Positions 9,302 to 19,180 of a stretch of 64,000 nucleotides of DNA are shown one piece after another (position 1 is the first letter of the stretch; each line of letters starts with the position of its first letter). Location of the stretch: contig CAZLRF010000005.1 of assembly GCA_964561785.1 (NCBI GenBank), forward strand, positions 1 through 64,000, written 5' to 3'. This DNA is from DATBSL01 sp964561785 (lineage in GTDB: Bacteria; Acidobacteriota; Vicinamibacteria; Fen-336). A model generated the notes under the pieces. The model did not search any database. It was not told the origin of the DNA and was given only the letters and a program-made list of their open reading frames with translations. The translations under genes were made by a program, and so were the position numbers.

Positions 9302-9886
9302 TCAGCTCCCGGGAGGGGCGGTGGCCCGCACCTGGTCGATGCGCCCGCGCAGGCCTTGGATCTGCGGGTCGTCCGGGTGCCGCCGGAGCAGCTCCTCCCA
9401 GGCGGCGACCGCCTCGCCCGCCCGGCCCATCTGGAGGAGAGCGACGCCCTTGTTGTAGAGGGCGTTGCGGTGGCCCGCGTCGCCCCCGAGGACCCTCTCG
9501 AACTCGGCGAGGCCCTCCGCCGGCCGCCCGGCGCTCACGAGGCAGGCCCCGAGGTCGGTCGCGACGTCGGGGAGGTCGGGCCGGATCGCGAGCGCCTCGC
9601 GGTACCAGCGGATCGCGTCCTCCCAGCGCTCCGCGTCCATGAAGAGGTTCCCGAGCTCGACGCGGACCCCCGCGTCGCCCGGCTGGCGCGCGGCGAGCGA
9701 GGCGAGGGCCGCCGCCTCGTCGGGGTTGACGCTCCGCGGCCCGGCCGTCGCCTCCGTCCCGGCCGGCGCCGTCGCCGTCGCCGGCGCCACCGGCCGGGGG
9801 ACCACGTCCCAGCTCGCCGCCATGTAGCCGACGACCAGGCCGAACAGGACACCGGCCAGCGTGAAGACCACCGTCTCGCGCCTCAT
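9302..9886 (-). CDS. Membrane-anchored TPR protein (CcmH/NrfG-like)
   Basis: 194 residues: one N-terminal membrane helix (about 8-26), a Pro/Ala-rich linker, then about three to four TPR units (for example LGNLFMDAERWEDAIRWYRE) ending with a helix. TPRs in this setting usually act as protein-binding scaffolds. The arrangement resembles the TPR part of cytochrome c biogenesis CcmH/CcmI, but no other ccm gene is present, so that name is not claimed. First gene of a two-gene operon with the small membrane protein. Confidence 0.75.
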   Translation of the reverse strand: MRRETVVFTLAGVLFGLVVGYMAASWDVVPRPVAPATATAPAGTEATAGPRSVNPDEAAALASLAARQPGDAGVRVELGNLFMDAERWEDAIRWYREALAIRPDLPDVATDLGACLVSAGRPAEGLAEFERVLGGDAGHRNALYNKGVALLQMGRAGEAVAAWEELLRRHPDDPQIQGLRGRIDQVRATAPPGS

Positions 9887-9906
9887 CGAGCGGTCAGGAT
9901 AGCACC

Positions 9907-9936
9907 TTCACGCGGAGCGCGGCCCGGGTCTAGAAT
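9907..9936 (+). promoter_or_regulatory. Promoter of the UspA gene
   Basis: TTCACG (9907-9912), 18-base spacer, TAGAAT (9931-9936), 30 bases before GTG 9966. It lies in the divergent gap between the TPR gene and the UspA gene. Confidence 0.5.
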
Positions 9937-9965
9937 CCTGGGGAAGCCTCACGCGGAGGTGGACC

Positions 9966-10436
9966 GTGATCAAGGTGAAGAAGGTCCTCGTCCCCACCGA
10001 CTTCTCCGACAACGCCCGAAACGCGCTGCGCTACGGTGTCTCCTTCGCGCGGGAGTACGGCGCCGAGCTGGTGCTCCTGCACGTGGTCGAGAACCTGACC
10101 GTGGGCTACGCGAGCGACCTGTTCCCCGTCCCCATGGCCGAGGTGTTCCAGGAGATCTCCGGCTACGCGAAAGCCGAGCTCGCGAAGCTCGCCGCGGAGG
10201 CCCGGGAGAAGGGCGTCGCGGTCGTCGAGGTGGTCGCCCAGGGCAAGCCCTCGGCCGAGATCATCCGGTACGCGGCCGAGAACGCGGTCGACATGATCGT
10301 CCTCGGCACGCACGGCAAGGGGATGCTGGACCAGGCCCTCTTCGGCTCCACCACCGAGCGCGTGGTGCGCCGCGCGCCGTGCCCCGTGCTGACCGTCCGC
10401 ATGGCCGAGCACGAGTTCGTCGACGGCGACGCCTGA
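9966..10436 (+). CDS. Universal stress protein, UspA family (ATP-binding type)
   Basis: A 156-residue cytoplasmic single-domain Usp. The N-terminus VKKVLVPTDFSDNA and the C-terminal phosphate-binding pattern GTHGKGM...FGST followed by RRAPCPVLTV match the ATP-binding subgroup. Such proteins respond to energy or redox stress; the specific role is unknown. GTG 9966 has GGAGGTGG just upstream. Convergent with fabH with only five bases between stops. Confidence 0.92.
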   Translation: MIKVKKVLVPTDFSDNARNALRYGVSFAREYGAELVLLHVVENLTVGYASDLFPVPMAEVFQEISGYAKAELAKLAAEAREKGVAVVEVVAQGKPSAEIIRYAAENAVDMIVLGTHGKGMLDQALFGSTTERVVRRAPCPVLTVRMAEHEFVDGDA

Positions 10437-10441
10437 GCGGC

Positions 10442-11446
10442 CTAGTCCCAGCTCACCCCGGACCAGCGCAGGAGCACCGAGCCGACGGTGAAGCCCGCGC
10501 CCACCGCGGCGAGCAGCACGAGGTGCCCGCGCTCGAGCTTGCGCTCGTCGAGCGCCGTCTTGAGCGCGAGGGGGATCGTGGCCGCGGTCGTGTTGCCGTA
10601 CTCGTGGATGTTCTTGATCACCTTCGAGTCGGGCAGCCCCATGCGGTGCTGGGCGGCCTCGATGATCCGGATGTTCGCCTGGTGGGCCACGAAGAGGTCC
10701 ACGTCGGTCCCGGTGAGGTCGTTGCGGAGCAGGATCTGCTCGCTCACGTCGGCGAACTTGCGCACGGCGTACTTGAAGACGTGCTGTCCCTGCTGCTTGA
10801 TGTAGTGCAGCCGCTGGTCGACGGTCTCGTGGCTCGCCGGGCGGAGGCTTCCCCCGGCGGGCATGTGCAGGAACGGCGCCCCCGAGCCGTCCACCTCGTG
10901 GGCGAAGTCGAGGATCCCCGTCCCGTCCTCGCGCGGCTCGAGGAGCACCGCGCCCGCCCCGTCGCCGAAGAGCACGCAGGTCGCCCGGTCCTGGTAGTCG
11001 AGGATCGAGGTCATGACGTCGGCCCCGATCACCAGCACCCGCCGGTGGCGCCCCGCCTCGATGAACTGCGCCCCCATCGTGAGGGCGTAGGCGAAGCCCG
11101 AGCACGCGGCCGACACGTCGAACCCCCACGCCCGCTTCGCCCCGATGCGGTCCTGAACGAGGCAGGCGGTGGCCGGGAACATCATGTCGGGGGTGACGGT
11201 GGCGACGATGATGAGATCGAGCGTGTCCGCGCCGATGCCCCGACGGCGCAGGGCGTCCTGCGCGGCGAGCGACGCGATGACGCTCGTGGGCGTGCCCGGC
11301 TCGACCACGTGGCGCTTCTGGATCCCGGTGCGGGTGCGGATCCACTCGTCCGAGGTGTCGACGATCTTCGCGAGGTCGGCGTTCGTCACCACCCGCTCGG
11401 GGACGTGCGTCCCGAGGGCGGTGATCCCCGCCCGTCTCTGGCTCAT
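10442..11446 (-). CDS. fabH: Beta-ketoacyl-ACP synthase III
   Basis: Starts fatty-acid elongation by condensing acetyl-CoA (or a branched acyl-CoA) with malonyl-ACP. 334 residues, the family length. The catalytic triad is visible: Cys115 in SAACSGF, His255 in AHQAN, Asn285 in GNTT. ATG 11446 is chosen because GGGGAG precedes it and the protein aligns with FabH from MSQRRAGI; the frame is open far upstream but that stretch overlaps other genes. It is not in a fab cluster. It has its own promoter at the 3' end of the SDR gene. Confidence 0.93.
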   Translation of the reverse strand: MSQRRAGITALGTHVPERVVTNADLAKIVDTSDEWIRTRTGIQKRHVVEPGTPTSVIASLAAQDALRRRGIGADTLDLIIVATVTPDMMFPATACLVQDRIGAKRAWGFDVSAACSGFAYALTMGAQFIEAGRHRRVLVIGADVMTSILDYQDRATCVLFGDGAGAVLLEPREDGTGILDFAHEVDGSGAPFLHMPAGGSLRPASHETVDQRLHYIKQQGQHVFKYAVRKFADVSEQILLRNDLTGTDVDLFVAHQANIRIIEAAQHRMGLPDSKVIKNIHEYGNTTAATIPLALKTALDERKLERGHLVLLAAVGAGFTVGSVLLRWSGVSWD

Positions 11447-11510
11447 GCGGCTCCCCGTTCCCCCGCCCGGCCGCGTCATGCGATCGTCACGCGGGAGAAC
11501 CGATCCGGCT

Positions 11511-11539
11511 ATTAGACCCATCCGGTCCGAACGGGTCAA
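11511..11539 (-). promoter_or_regulatory. Promoter of fabH
   Basis: On the minus strand: TTGACC (11539-11534), 17-base spacer, TCTAAT (11516-11511). The -35 box overlaps the stop codon of the SDR gene upstream. A leader of about 60 bases would precede fabH. Confidence 0.55.
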
Positions 11540-13023
11540 GCCGGGCTCGTCCTCCCGATCTCGAGAGCCGCCCGCTCGATGCCCCGGATCATGCCGCTGA
11601 AGACGACGGCGTGGAGGGGCAGAATCGAGTACCAGTAGGCGAGGCCGGCGAGGCCCCTCGGGAGGAAGCGGGCGGTCTGGGTGAGGCGCGTGCCGCCGCC
11701 GTGCGGGGTGAGCGTGAACTCGAGGAGGGCCTCGCCGGGGAGCTTCATCTCGGCCCGCAGCGACAGCCGCCTCTCCTTCTCGAGCCCGGTGACCCGCCAG
11801 AAGTCCAGGGCCTCGCCGTAGCCGACCTCGTCGGGGTCGCGCCGGCCGCGCCGCAGGCCGGGGCCCCCGACGAGGCGGTCGAGCGCCCCGCGCAGCCGCC
11901 AGAGCCCGTCGGCGGCGTACCAGCCGTGCCCCCCGCCGATGCGCAGCACGGCCCGCCACACGGCGTCCGGCGGGGCCTCGACGAGGAGCGACCGCCGGTC
12001 GGTGAAGACCGTGCCCCCCGCCCAGTCGGGGTCGCCCGGGAGGGGCCCCGCCATCGACCACGAGGTGGGCACGTCCTCGTGGGCCACGCGGTCGAGGGCG
12101 GCGCGGATCGCCTCCCGCACGGTGAGGAGCCTCTGGGGCATGAGCCGCTGCGCCTCGTCGTCGCGGCAGACGACGCGGTTGCGCAGGCCCTCGGCGAGGG
12201 GGCGCGCGATCCGGTGGGACACGGGGGTGACGAGGTGGATCCACAGCGAGCTGAGTTTCGGGGTCAGGACGGGAACCGGGATGACCACGCGGCGGCGCAG
12301 GCCGCGCTCCTCGGCCATGATCCCCATGAGCTCGCGGTAGGAGAGGACGTCGGGCCCGCCGATGTCGAGGGTGCGGCCCGCGGTCGCGGGGACGGCGAGG
12401 CAGTCGACGAGGTACTCGAGCACGTTGCGCACCGCGATCGGCTGCGACTCGGTCGCCACCCAGCGCGGGGTGACCATGACCGGCAGCCGCTCGACGAGGT
12501 AGCGCAGGATCTCGAACGAGGCCGAGCCCGAGCCGATGATCATGGCCGCGCGCAGCACGGTCACCGGCGTGCGGCCCGAGGCGAGGATCGTCTCGACCTC
12601 GCGCCGCGAGGCGAGGTGCTCCGAGAGCCCCTCCCCCAGCTCGCCGAGGCCGCCGAGGTAGACGATCCTCTCGAGGCCGGCCTCCCCCGCGGCGGCGGCG
12701 AAGCAGCGGGCCATGTCCCGGTCGCGCTCGGCGTACGCGTCGCCCGCCGCGATCATGGAGTGGACGAGGTAGAAGGCCGCCCCGCACCCGGCGAGGGCCG
12801 GCCGCAGCGACGCGGGGTCGGAGGCGTCGCCCGCCACGACCTCGACCCCCGCCTCGCCGGCCCACGGCCGCCCGTCGAGCTTGCGCGGCTCGCGGGCGAG
12901 GCAGCGGACGCGGTGGCCGGCCTCGAGCAGGCGGGGCACGAGGCGGCCGCCGATGTAGCCGGTCGCCCCGGTGACGAGAACGGGCTTGCCGGGCACGGAG
13001 GAGCCCACGGCGCACCGTAGCAC
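11536..13023 (-). CDS. NmrA/YbjT-like SDR fused to DUF2867
   Basis: 495 residues. The N-terminal half is an atypical short-chain dehydrogenase of the NAD(P)-binding NmrA/YbjT type, with VTGATGYIGGRLVP at the Rossmann start. The C-terminal half (about 330-490) is a DUF2867 domain, a START/SRPBCC-like fold, with YGEALDFWRV and AEMKLPGEALLEF. The same fusion is known in many bacteria as a predicted nucleoside-diphosphate-sugar epimerase, but no substrate is established. The start may lie a few codons downstream of 13023. Divergent from the ABC permease genes. Confidence 0.85.
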   Translation of the reverse strand: MLRCAVGSSVPGKPVLVTGATGYIGGRLVPRLLEAGHRVRCLAREPRKLDGRPWAGEAGVEVVAGDASDPASLRPALAGCGAAFYLVHSMIAAGDAYAERDRDMARCFAAAAGEAGLERIVYLGGLGELGEGLSEHLASRREVETILASGRTPVTVLRAAMIIGSGSASFEILRYLVERLPVMVTPRWVATESQPIAVRNVLEYLVDCLAVPATAGRTLDIGGPDVLSYRELMGIMAEERGLRRRVVIPVPVLTPKLSSLWIHLVTPVSHRIARPLAEGLRNRVVCRDDEAQRLMPQRLLTVREAIRAALDRVAHEDVPTSWSMAGPLPGDPDWAGGTVFTDRRSLLVEAPPDAVWRAVLRIGGGHGWYAADGLWRLRGALDRLVGGPGLRRGRRDPDEVGYGEALDFWRVTGLEKERRLSLRAEMKLPGEALLEFTLTPHGGGTRLTQTARFLPRGLAGLAYWYSILPLHAVVFSGMIRGIERAALEIGRTSPA

Positions 13024-13045
13024 GACCTGCTAGAGTGGGTCGACC

Positions 13046-14305
13046 GTGCGCCTGCTCGTCACCCTGGCCCTGCGCAACCTGATGCGCCACAAGCGGCGGA
13101 CCGTGCTGACCGCGGCCGCGCTCGTCTTCGGGATCGCGATCATGATCCTGGGCGACGCCTGGCAGGCGGCGACGGAGAAGGCCGTCGTGGAGCCGGCCAA
13201 GCTGTCGACCCTCGGCCACGTGCAGGTCTTCGCCGCGGACGCCGCCGAGGAGGAGGGGGCCGCGATCTCGTTCATCGCCCCCCAGAACAACTACCGGCTC
13301 ATCCCACGGCCGCAGGAGGTGATCGACGTCGTCCTGCGCGAGGAGCCGCGCCTCGCGGCCGGGATCGCCCGGCTCATGGTGGGGGCGCTGCTGTCCTCCG
13401 GCGAGGTGTCGATGGAGGCGCTCCTCATCGGGATCGATCCCGCCTCGCGCGAGGCCGTCTACCCCGCGCTCGAGCTGCGCGAGGGGCGCTTCTTCGAGCC
13501 GGGGGAGAAGGGGATCCTGCTCAACCGGGGCGTCGCCCGCAAGCTCGGCGTCGGGGTGGGCGACACCGTGGTCGCCCTCGGGACGACCGCCGACGGGCGG
13601 CTCGCCGGCGTGAAGCTCGCCGTGACCGGCGTCTGGATGGTCCGCGGGCTCGAGGCCTACGAGTGGGGCTCGTGCTTCGCGTCGCTCTCCGCCGTCCAGG
13701 AGCTGCTCGACGCGGGCGACGCGGCCGGCGTGATCGTGTTCCGGCAGAGGGACGGCGGGCTTCCCTCGGCCCCGGTGGCGGCCTCGGTCACCGCCGCCCT
13801 CCTGAGGAACGGCATCCGCGCCCGGGCCTTCACGTGGGAGGAGATGGGTGGACCCTTCATCGGGGGCATGATCGTCACCCGCTTCGTGGGGGGGATCCTC
13901 CACCTCGTGCTCGGCATCATCGCCGCGTTCGGCGTCCTCAACACCGCCCTCATGTCGGTCTTCGAGCGCACGCGCGAGGTGGGCACCATGCGCGCGATCG
14001 GCTCCCGGCGCTCGCGGGTGGTGGCCCTCTTTCTCCTCGAGGGCCTCTTCCTCGGCGTGGTCGGGGCGATCGGGGGCGCGCTCCTCGGCGCCCTCCTCGT
14101 CCAGTGGTTCTGCGTGCACGGCATCCCCGCCTTCAGCGAGGCCCAGCGCTACTCCTACGGCGGCGACTTCCTCTACCCGACGCTGTCCTGGCGGCCGCTC
14201 GTGCGGGTGCCGGCGCTGATGGTCGCCGTCTCGGTCCTGGCCTCGCTCGGCCCCGCTCTCATGGCCGCCCGCAAGCGGCCGGCCGACGCCCTGAGACACG
14301 TGTGA
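13046..14305 (+). CDS. ABC transporter permease, FtsX/LolC type
   Basis: 419-residue permease with an N-terminal helix, a large extracytoplasmic domain (about 45-270) and three C-terminal helices. RTREVGTMRAIGSRRS between the last helices is the conserved coupling segment of the MacB/LolCE family. GTG 13046 follows TAGAGT (13031-13036) by nine bases with no ribosome site, suggesting a leaderless message. It is coupled by a GTGA overlap to a paralogous permease. No ATPase is adjacent; the nearest LolD-type ATPase is at 31664-32356. Likely substrate: lipoprotein or another envelope component (inference). Confidence 0.9.
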   Translation: MRLLVTLALRNLMRHKRRTVLTAAALVFGIAIMILGDAWQAATEKAVVEPAKLSTLGHVQVFAADAAEEEGAAISFIAPQNNYRLIPRPQEVIDVVLREEPRLAAGIARLMVGALLSSGEVSMEALLIGIDPASREAVYPALELREGRFFEPGEKGILLNRGVARKLGVGVGDTVVALGTTADGRLAGVKLAVTGVWMVRGLEAYEWGSCFASLSAVQELLDAGDAAGVIVFRQRDGGLPSAPVAASVTAALLRNGIRARAFTWEEMGGPFIGGMIVTRFVGGILHLVLGIIAAFGVLNTALMSVFERTREVGTMRAIGSRRSRVVALFLLEGLFLGVVGAIGGALLGALLVQWFCVHGIPAFSEAQRYSYGGDFLYPTLSWRPLVRVPALMVAVSVLASLGPALMAARKRPADALRHV

Positions 14306-15582
14306 GCGCGACGCTGCGTCTTCTCTCGATCGCCTTCCGCAACCTGCTCCGCGCGAGGCGGCGCAACGCGCTCGCCGGGGGCTCGATGGCCCTCGGCACC
14401 GCCGCGCTCGTGATCGCCTCCGGCCTCGCCGACGGCATCACGCGCCAGCTCTCGGCCAACCTCGTGGCCGTGCAGACGGGACACCTCCAGGTGGTCGTCC
14501 GCCCCGACGACTTCGAGCCGCAGAACAACCCGTTCGACGCCTACGGCCAGGACCGCCTGCCGGACGCCGAGGAGCTCGCCCGCCGCATCGAGGAGGCGGG
14601 GCGGGACGCGGGCGTCGTCCGCGCGGTGCCGTACCTCTTCATCCGCGGCAATGCGGTCGCGGGGAGCCGCTCGAGCGTCGCGTGGATCGTCGGGATCGAC
14701 CCCGCCCGGGAAGCGGAGCTGCGCGCGGCCCAGGCCGCGGTCGCCGGGTCGTTCCTCCCCGAGGGGGACGACCTCGCCGTGTACGTGTCGGAGGTGGCGG
14801 CCCGGAAGCTGCGGGTGGGGGTCGGCGACGAGGTCTCGTTCGTCGTCCAGACGCCGCAAGGGGCGGTGAACAGCCTCGACGCGACGGTGTGCGGGATCTT
14901 CCGCAAGGGCGCGCCCTGGTACGACAACGCCTTCTACGTGACGCTCGCCGCCGCCCAGCGCCTCGTGGACAGGCCGGGTGGGGCCACGAACGTCAAGGTC
15001 CTGCTCGGGCACGAGGGCGCGCTCGCACGGGCGCGGCGCGCCGTCCTGTCGGTCCTCGCCGCCCGTCCGCCGGGGCCCCTCCCCGCGGCGACCCGGGTCG
15101 CGGTCGAGAGCTACACCGAGGCGGGGCGCTTCTCGTGGGCCATCATCCAGGCCAACCAGGCGGCGCTCGTCATGCTCTCCGGCTTCCTCTTCGCCGCCGC
15201 CGGCGTGGGGGTGGTGAACGCGATGCTCATGAGCGTGCGCGAGAGGACGCGCGAGATCGGGACGATGCGCGCGCTCGGGATGCGCCGGTCGCGGGTCGTG
15301 CGCCTCTTCGTCCTCGAGGGGATGGCGCTCGGCGTCGTCTCCGCCCTCGTGGGCGCGCTCGCGGGCGGCGCGATCGTCCTCCTCCTCGCCGCGCGGGGCA
15401 TCCCGATGACGGTCGCCTCGCTCGCCTGGATGGCGGGGGGGGACGTCCTCTACCCCGCCCTCGTGCCGGCGAGCGTGCTGCGGGCCGCGGCGTCGATCGT
15501 GCTCCTCTCGACGCTGGCCGCCGTCTACCCGGCGTACTCCGCGAGCCGCCTCGAGCCCCGCGAGGCCCTCCACCACGCCTGA
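14302..15582 (+). CDS. ABC transporter permease, FtsX/LolE type
   Basis: Second permease of the pair, 426 residues from GTG 14302, which overlaps the stop of the first permease (GTGA). Same architecture: N-terminal helix, large periplasmic domain with FEPQNNPFDAYGQ, three C-terminal helices with RERTREIGTMRALGMRRS, and the ending SRLEPREALHHA seen in FtsX-type permeases. The two probably form a heterodimer. It is followed at once by the convergent end of the BMC operon (fucI). Confidence 0.9.
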   Translation: MSATLRLLSIAFRNLLRARRRNALAGGSMALGTAALVIASGLADGITRQLSANLVAVQTGHLQVVVRPDDFEPQNNPFDAYGQDRLPDAEELARRIEEAGRDAGVVRAVPYLFIRGNAVAGSRSSVAWIVGIDPAREAELRAAQAAVAGSFLPEGDDLAVYVSEVAARKLRVGVGDEVSFVVQTPQGAVNSLDATVCGIFRKGAPWYDNAFYVTLAAAQRLVDRPGGATNVKVLLGHEGALARARRAVLSVLAARPPGPLPAATRVAVESYTEAGRFSWAIIQANQAALVMLSGFLFAAAGVGVVNAMLMSVRERTREIGTMRALGMRRSRVVRLFVLEGMALGVVSALVGALAGGAIVLLLAARGIPMTVASLAWMAGGDVLYPALVPASVLRAAASIVLLSTLAAVYPAYSASRLEPREALHHA

Positions 15583-15599
15583 CGAGCGCCGCCCCCGGC

Positions 15600-17420
<1,821 letters not shown>

Positions 17421-17422
17421 GA

Positions 17423-18577
17423 TCAACTCCTCGGGGCGCCGGGAGAGGCGCCGATGACCTGGGCGACCGCGCGGGCGACGATCCGCTCCTCGTCCGCCGG
17501 CACCAGCAGGATGCTGACACGCGCTCCGTCGGGGGACAAGACCGCCTCGCCCCTCGCCGCGGCGTTTCTCTCGGGGTCGAGGGCGATCCCGAGCTCGCCG
17601 AGGCCCGCGCACACGCCCTCGCGGACGGCGGCGCTGTTCTCGCCGATGCCGCCGGAGAACGTGATCACGTCGATCCCGCCCAGCTTCACGAGGAAGGCGC
17701 CCAGGTAGTGGCGGACCGACTGGACGAACACGTCGAGGGCGAGCCGCGCCCGGGCGTCGCCTCGCGCCGCCGCCGCCTCGAGATCGCGCACGTCGCCCGA
17801 GGCGCCGCTGATCCCGGCGAGGCCCGACTCGCTCGCGAGGACCTTCGCCATCGCGTCGACGTCGAGCCCCTTCTTCTTCATCACGAACAGGGCGGCGAAG
17901 GCGTCCATGTCGCCGACGCGGTCGTTCTGGGGCAGGCCGGACTGGGGGGAGAGACCGAAGCTGGTGTCGACGGCGACGCCGGCGCGGATCGCGGCGAGGC
18001 TCGAGCTGCCCCCGAGGTGGCAGGAGACGTGGCGCAGGTCCGTCCGGTCGAGCACGGCCTGGGCCCGCTCCGACGCCGCGCGGTGGCTCGCGCCGTGGAA
18101 GCCGTAGCGGCGCACGCCCATCCGGGTCCACTCGTAAGGGATCGCCCACGTCGTGGTCGCCTCGTCGAGCCGGTCGAAGAAGGCGGTCTCGAAGAGGGCG
18201 ACGAGGCGCAGCGACGGCTCGAGCCGCCGGAAGGCCCGCATCGCCGCGACGTAGGGCGGGTTGTGGGCGGGGGCGACGAACGCGAACTCCTCCATCGCGG
18301 CGAGGACGGCCTCGTCGACGAGCCGGGCCCCGCCGAGGGGGCCGGCGTGGACGGCCTTGAAGCCCACCGCCGCGAGGTCGGAGACGGCTCCGAGCGGCTT
18401 GCCGGGGCCGACGAGCGCGTCGAGGGTGCGGCGGATCGCCGCGTCGTGGTCGGGGCAGTCGCCCCCCGCCCGCCCGATCCGCTCGACCTTGCCCTGGCCG
18501 AGCACCCTCTCCCCGTCCGTCTCGAGCAGGCGGTACTTGAAGGATGTGCTCCCGATGTTCGCGATCAGGATCTTCAT
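17423..18577 (-). CDS. ackA: Acetate kinase family (BMC-associated acyl kinase)
   Basis: ASKHA-family acyl kinase, 384 residues. It starts with ILIANIGSTSFKYRL, has the RYGFHGASHR and CHLGGSSS segments of the active site, DTSFGLSPQSG, and FSGGIGENS near the C-terminus. In this setting it would turn the acyl-phosphate made by PduL (probably lactyl-phosphate) into acid plus ATP. N-terminal Asn7 and Ser10 are conserved. In an operon with the tandem shell protein (28-base gap) and fucI. The real acyl preference is not visible. Confidence 0.9.
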   Translation of the reverse strand: MKILIANIGSTSFKYRLLETDGERVLGQGKVERIGRAGGDCPDHDAAIRRTLDALVGPGKPLGAVSDLAAVGFKAVHAGPLGGARLVDEAVLAAMEEFAFVAPAHNPPYVAAMRAFRRLEPSLRLVALFETAFFDRLDEATTTWAIPYEWTRMGVRRYGFHGASHRAASERAQAVLDRTDLRHVSCHLGGSSSLAAIRAGVAVDTSFGLSPQSGLPQNDRVGDMDAFAALFVMKKKGLDVDAMAKVLASESGLAGISGASGDVRDLEAAAARGDARARLALDVFVQSVRHYLGAFLVKLGGIDVITFSGGIGENSAAVREGVCAGLGELGIALDPERNAAARGEAVLSPDGARVSILLVPADEERIVARAVAQVIGASPGAPRS

Positions 18578-18605
18578 GGAGGCTCGCTCCCCGGGGCGAA
18601 TCGTA

Positions 18606-19169
18606 CTAGACGTACTCGCGGAACAGCTCCCGGTGCGGGCGGGCGATGACCGCGCGCCCGACGAGGATGCCCTCCTCCTTGGCGACCTCGACCCCCGCCG
18701 CGACCGCCGCCTCGACGCTCGCCACGTCCCCGGTCAGGAGCACGAAGCCCTTGCCGCCGAGGGCCATCGCGAGGTGGACGCGGAGCAGCCGCACGTCGGC
18801 GGTCTTCGCCGCGGCGTCGGCCACCTCGACGATCGAGGACGCGGAGAAGGTCTCGATGACGCCGAGGGCGCCGCTCGTGGCCTCGGGGGGCACGTCCACC
18901 GCCATCGAGATCGCGGGGAAGACCGAGGGGTGGATGCGCGGGATGACCCGGCGCTCGATGAGAGCGCCGGTCGAGACGGCGGCGCCGGCCTCGACCGCCT
19001 CGGTCGCGGCCGCCACGTCGCCGCCCACCACGACGATGTACTTGCCCGAGCAGATGGTGCGGGCCTGCAGCAGCTCCACCGGGGCGGCCTTCAGCATCGC
19101 GTCCTGGGCGAGGTAGCCCGTGGCGACGCTCGACAGCTCCAGAAGACCGATCGAATCGAGCTCAGCCAT
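18606..19169 (-). CDS. Tandem BMC-domain shell protein (BMC-T, PduT-like)
   Basis: 187 residues made of two BMC domains (about 5-88 and 97-182), so it forms a trimeric pseudo-hexamer in the compartment shell. ICSGKY places Cys40 where PduT has the pore cysteine that binds a central [4Fe-4S] cluster. The second domain starts ALGVIETFSASS and ends ARPHRELF. ATG 19169 gives the typical MAELDSIGLLE start. It lies eleven bases after the PduS-like gene, so shell and reductase are co-expressed, consistent with an electron path through the shell (inference). Confidence 0.93.
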   Translation of the reverse strand: MAELDSIGLLELSSVATGYLAQDAMLKAAPVELLQARTICSGKYIVVVGGDVAAATEAVEAGAAVSTGALIERRVIPRIHPSVFPAISMAVDVPPEATSGALGVIETFSASSIVEVADAAAKTADVRLLRVHLAMALGGKGFVLLTGDVASVEAAVAAGVEVAKEEGILVGRAVIARPHRELFREYV

Positions 19170-19180
19170 CCCTGGTCCTC

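Noticed and set aside
10442..14299. A 1285-codon minus frame running through fabH
   Set aside because: Only the last 334 codons (fabH) look like protein; the rest is antisense to the SDR and permease genes, with a promoter and ribosome site for fabH inside.
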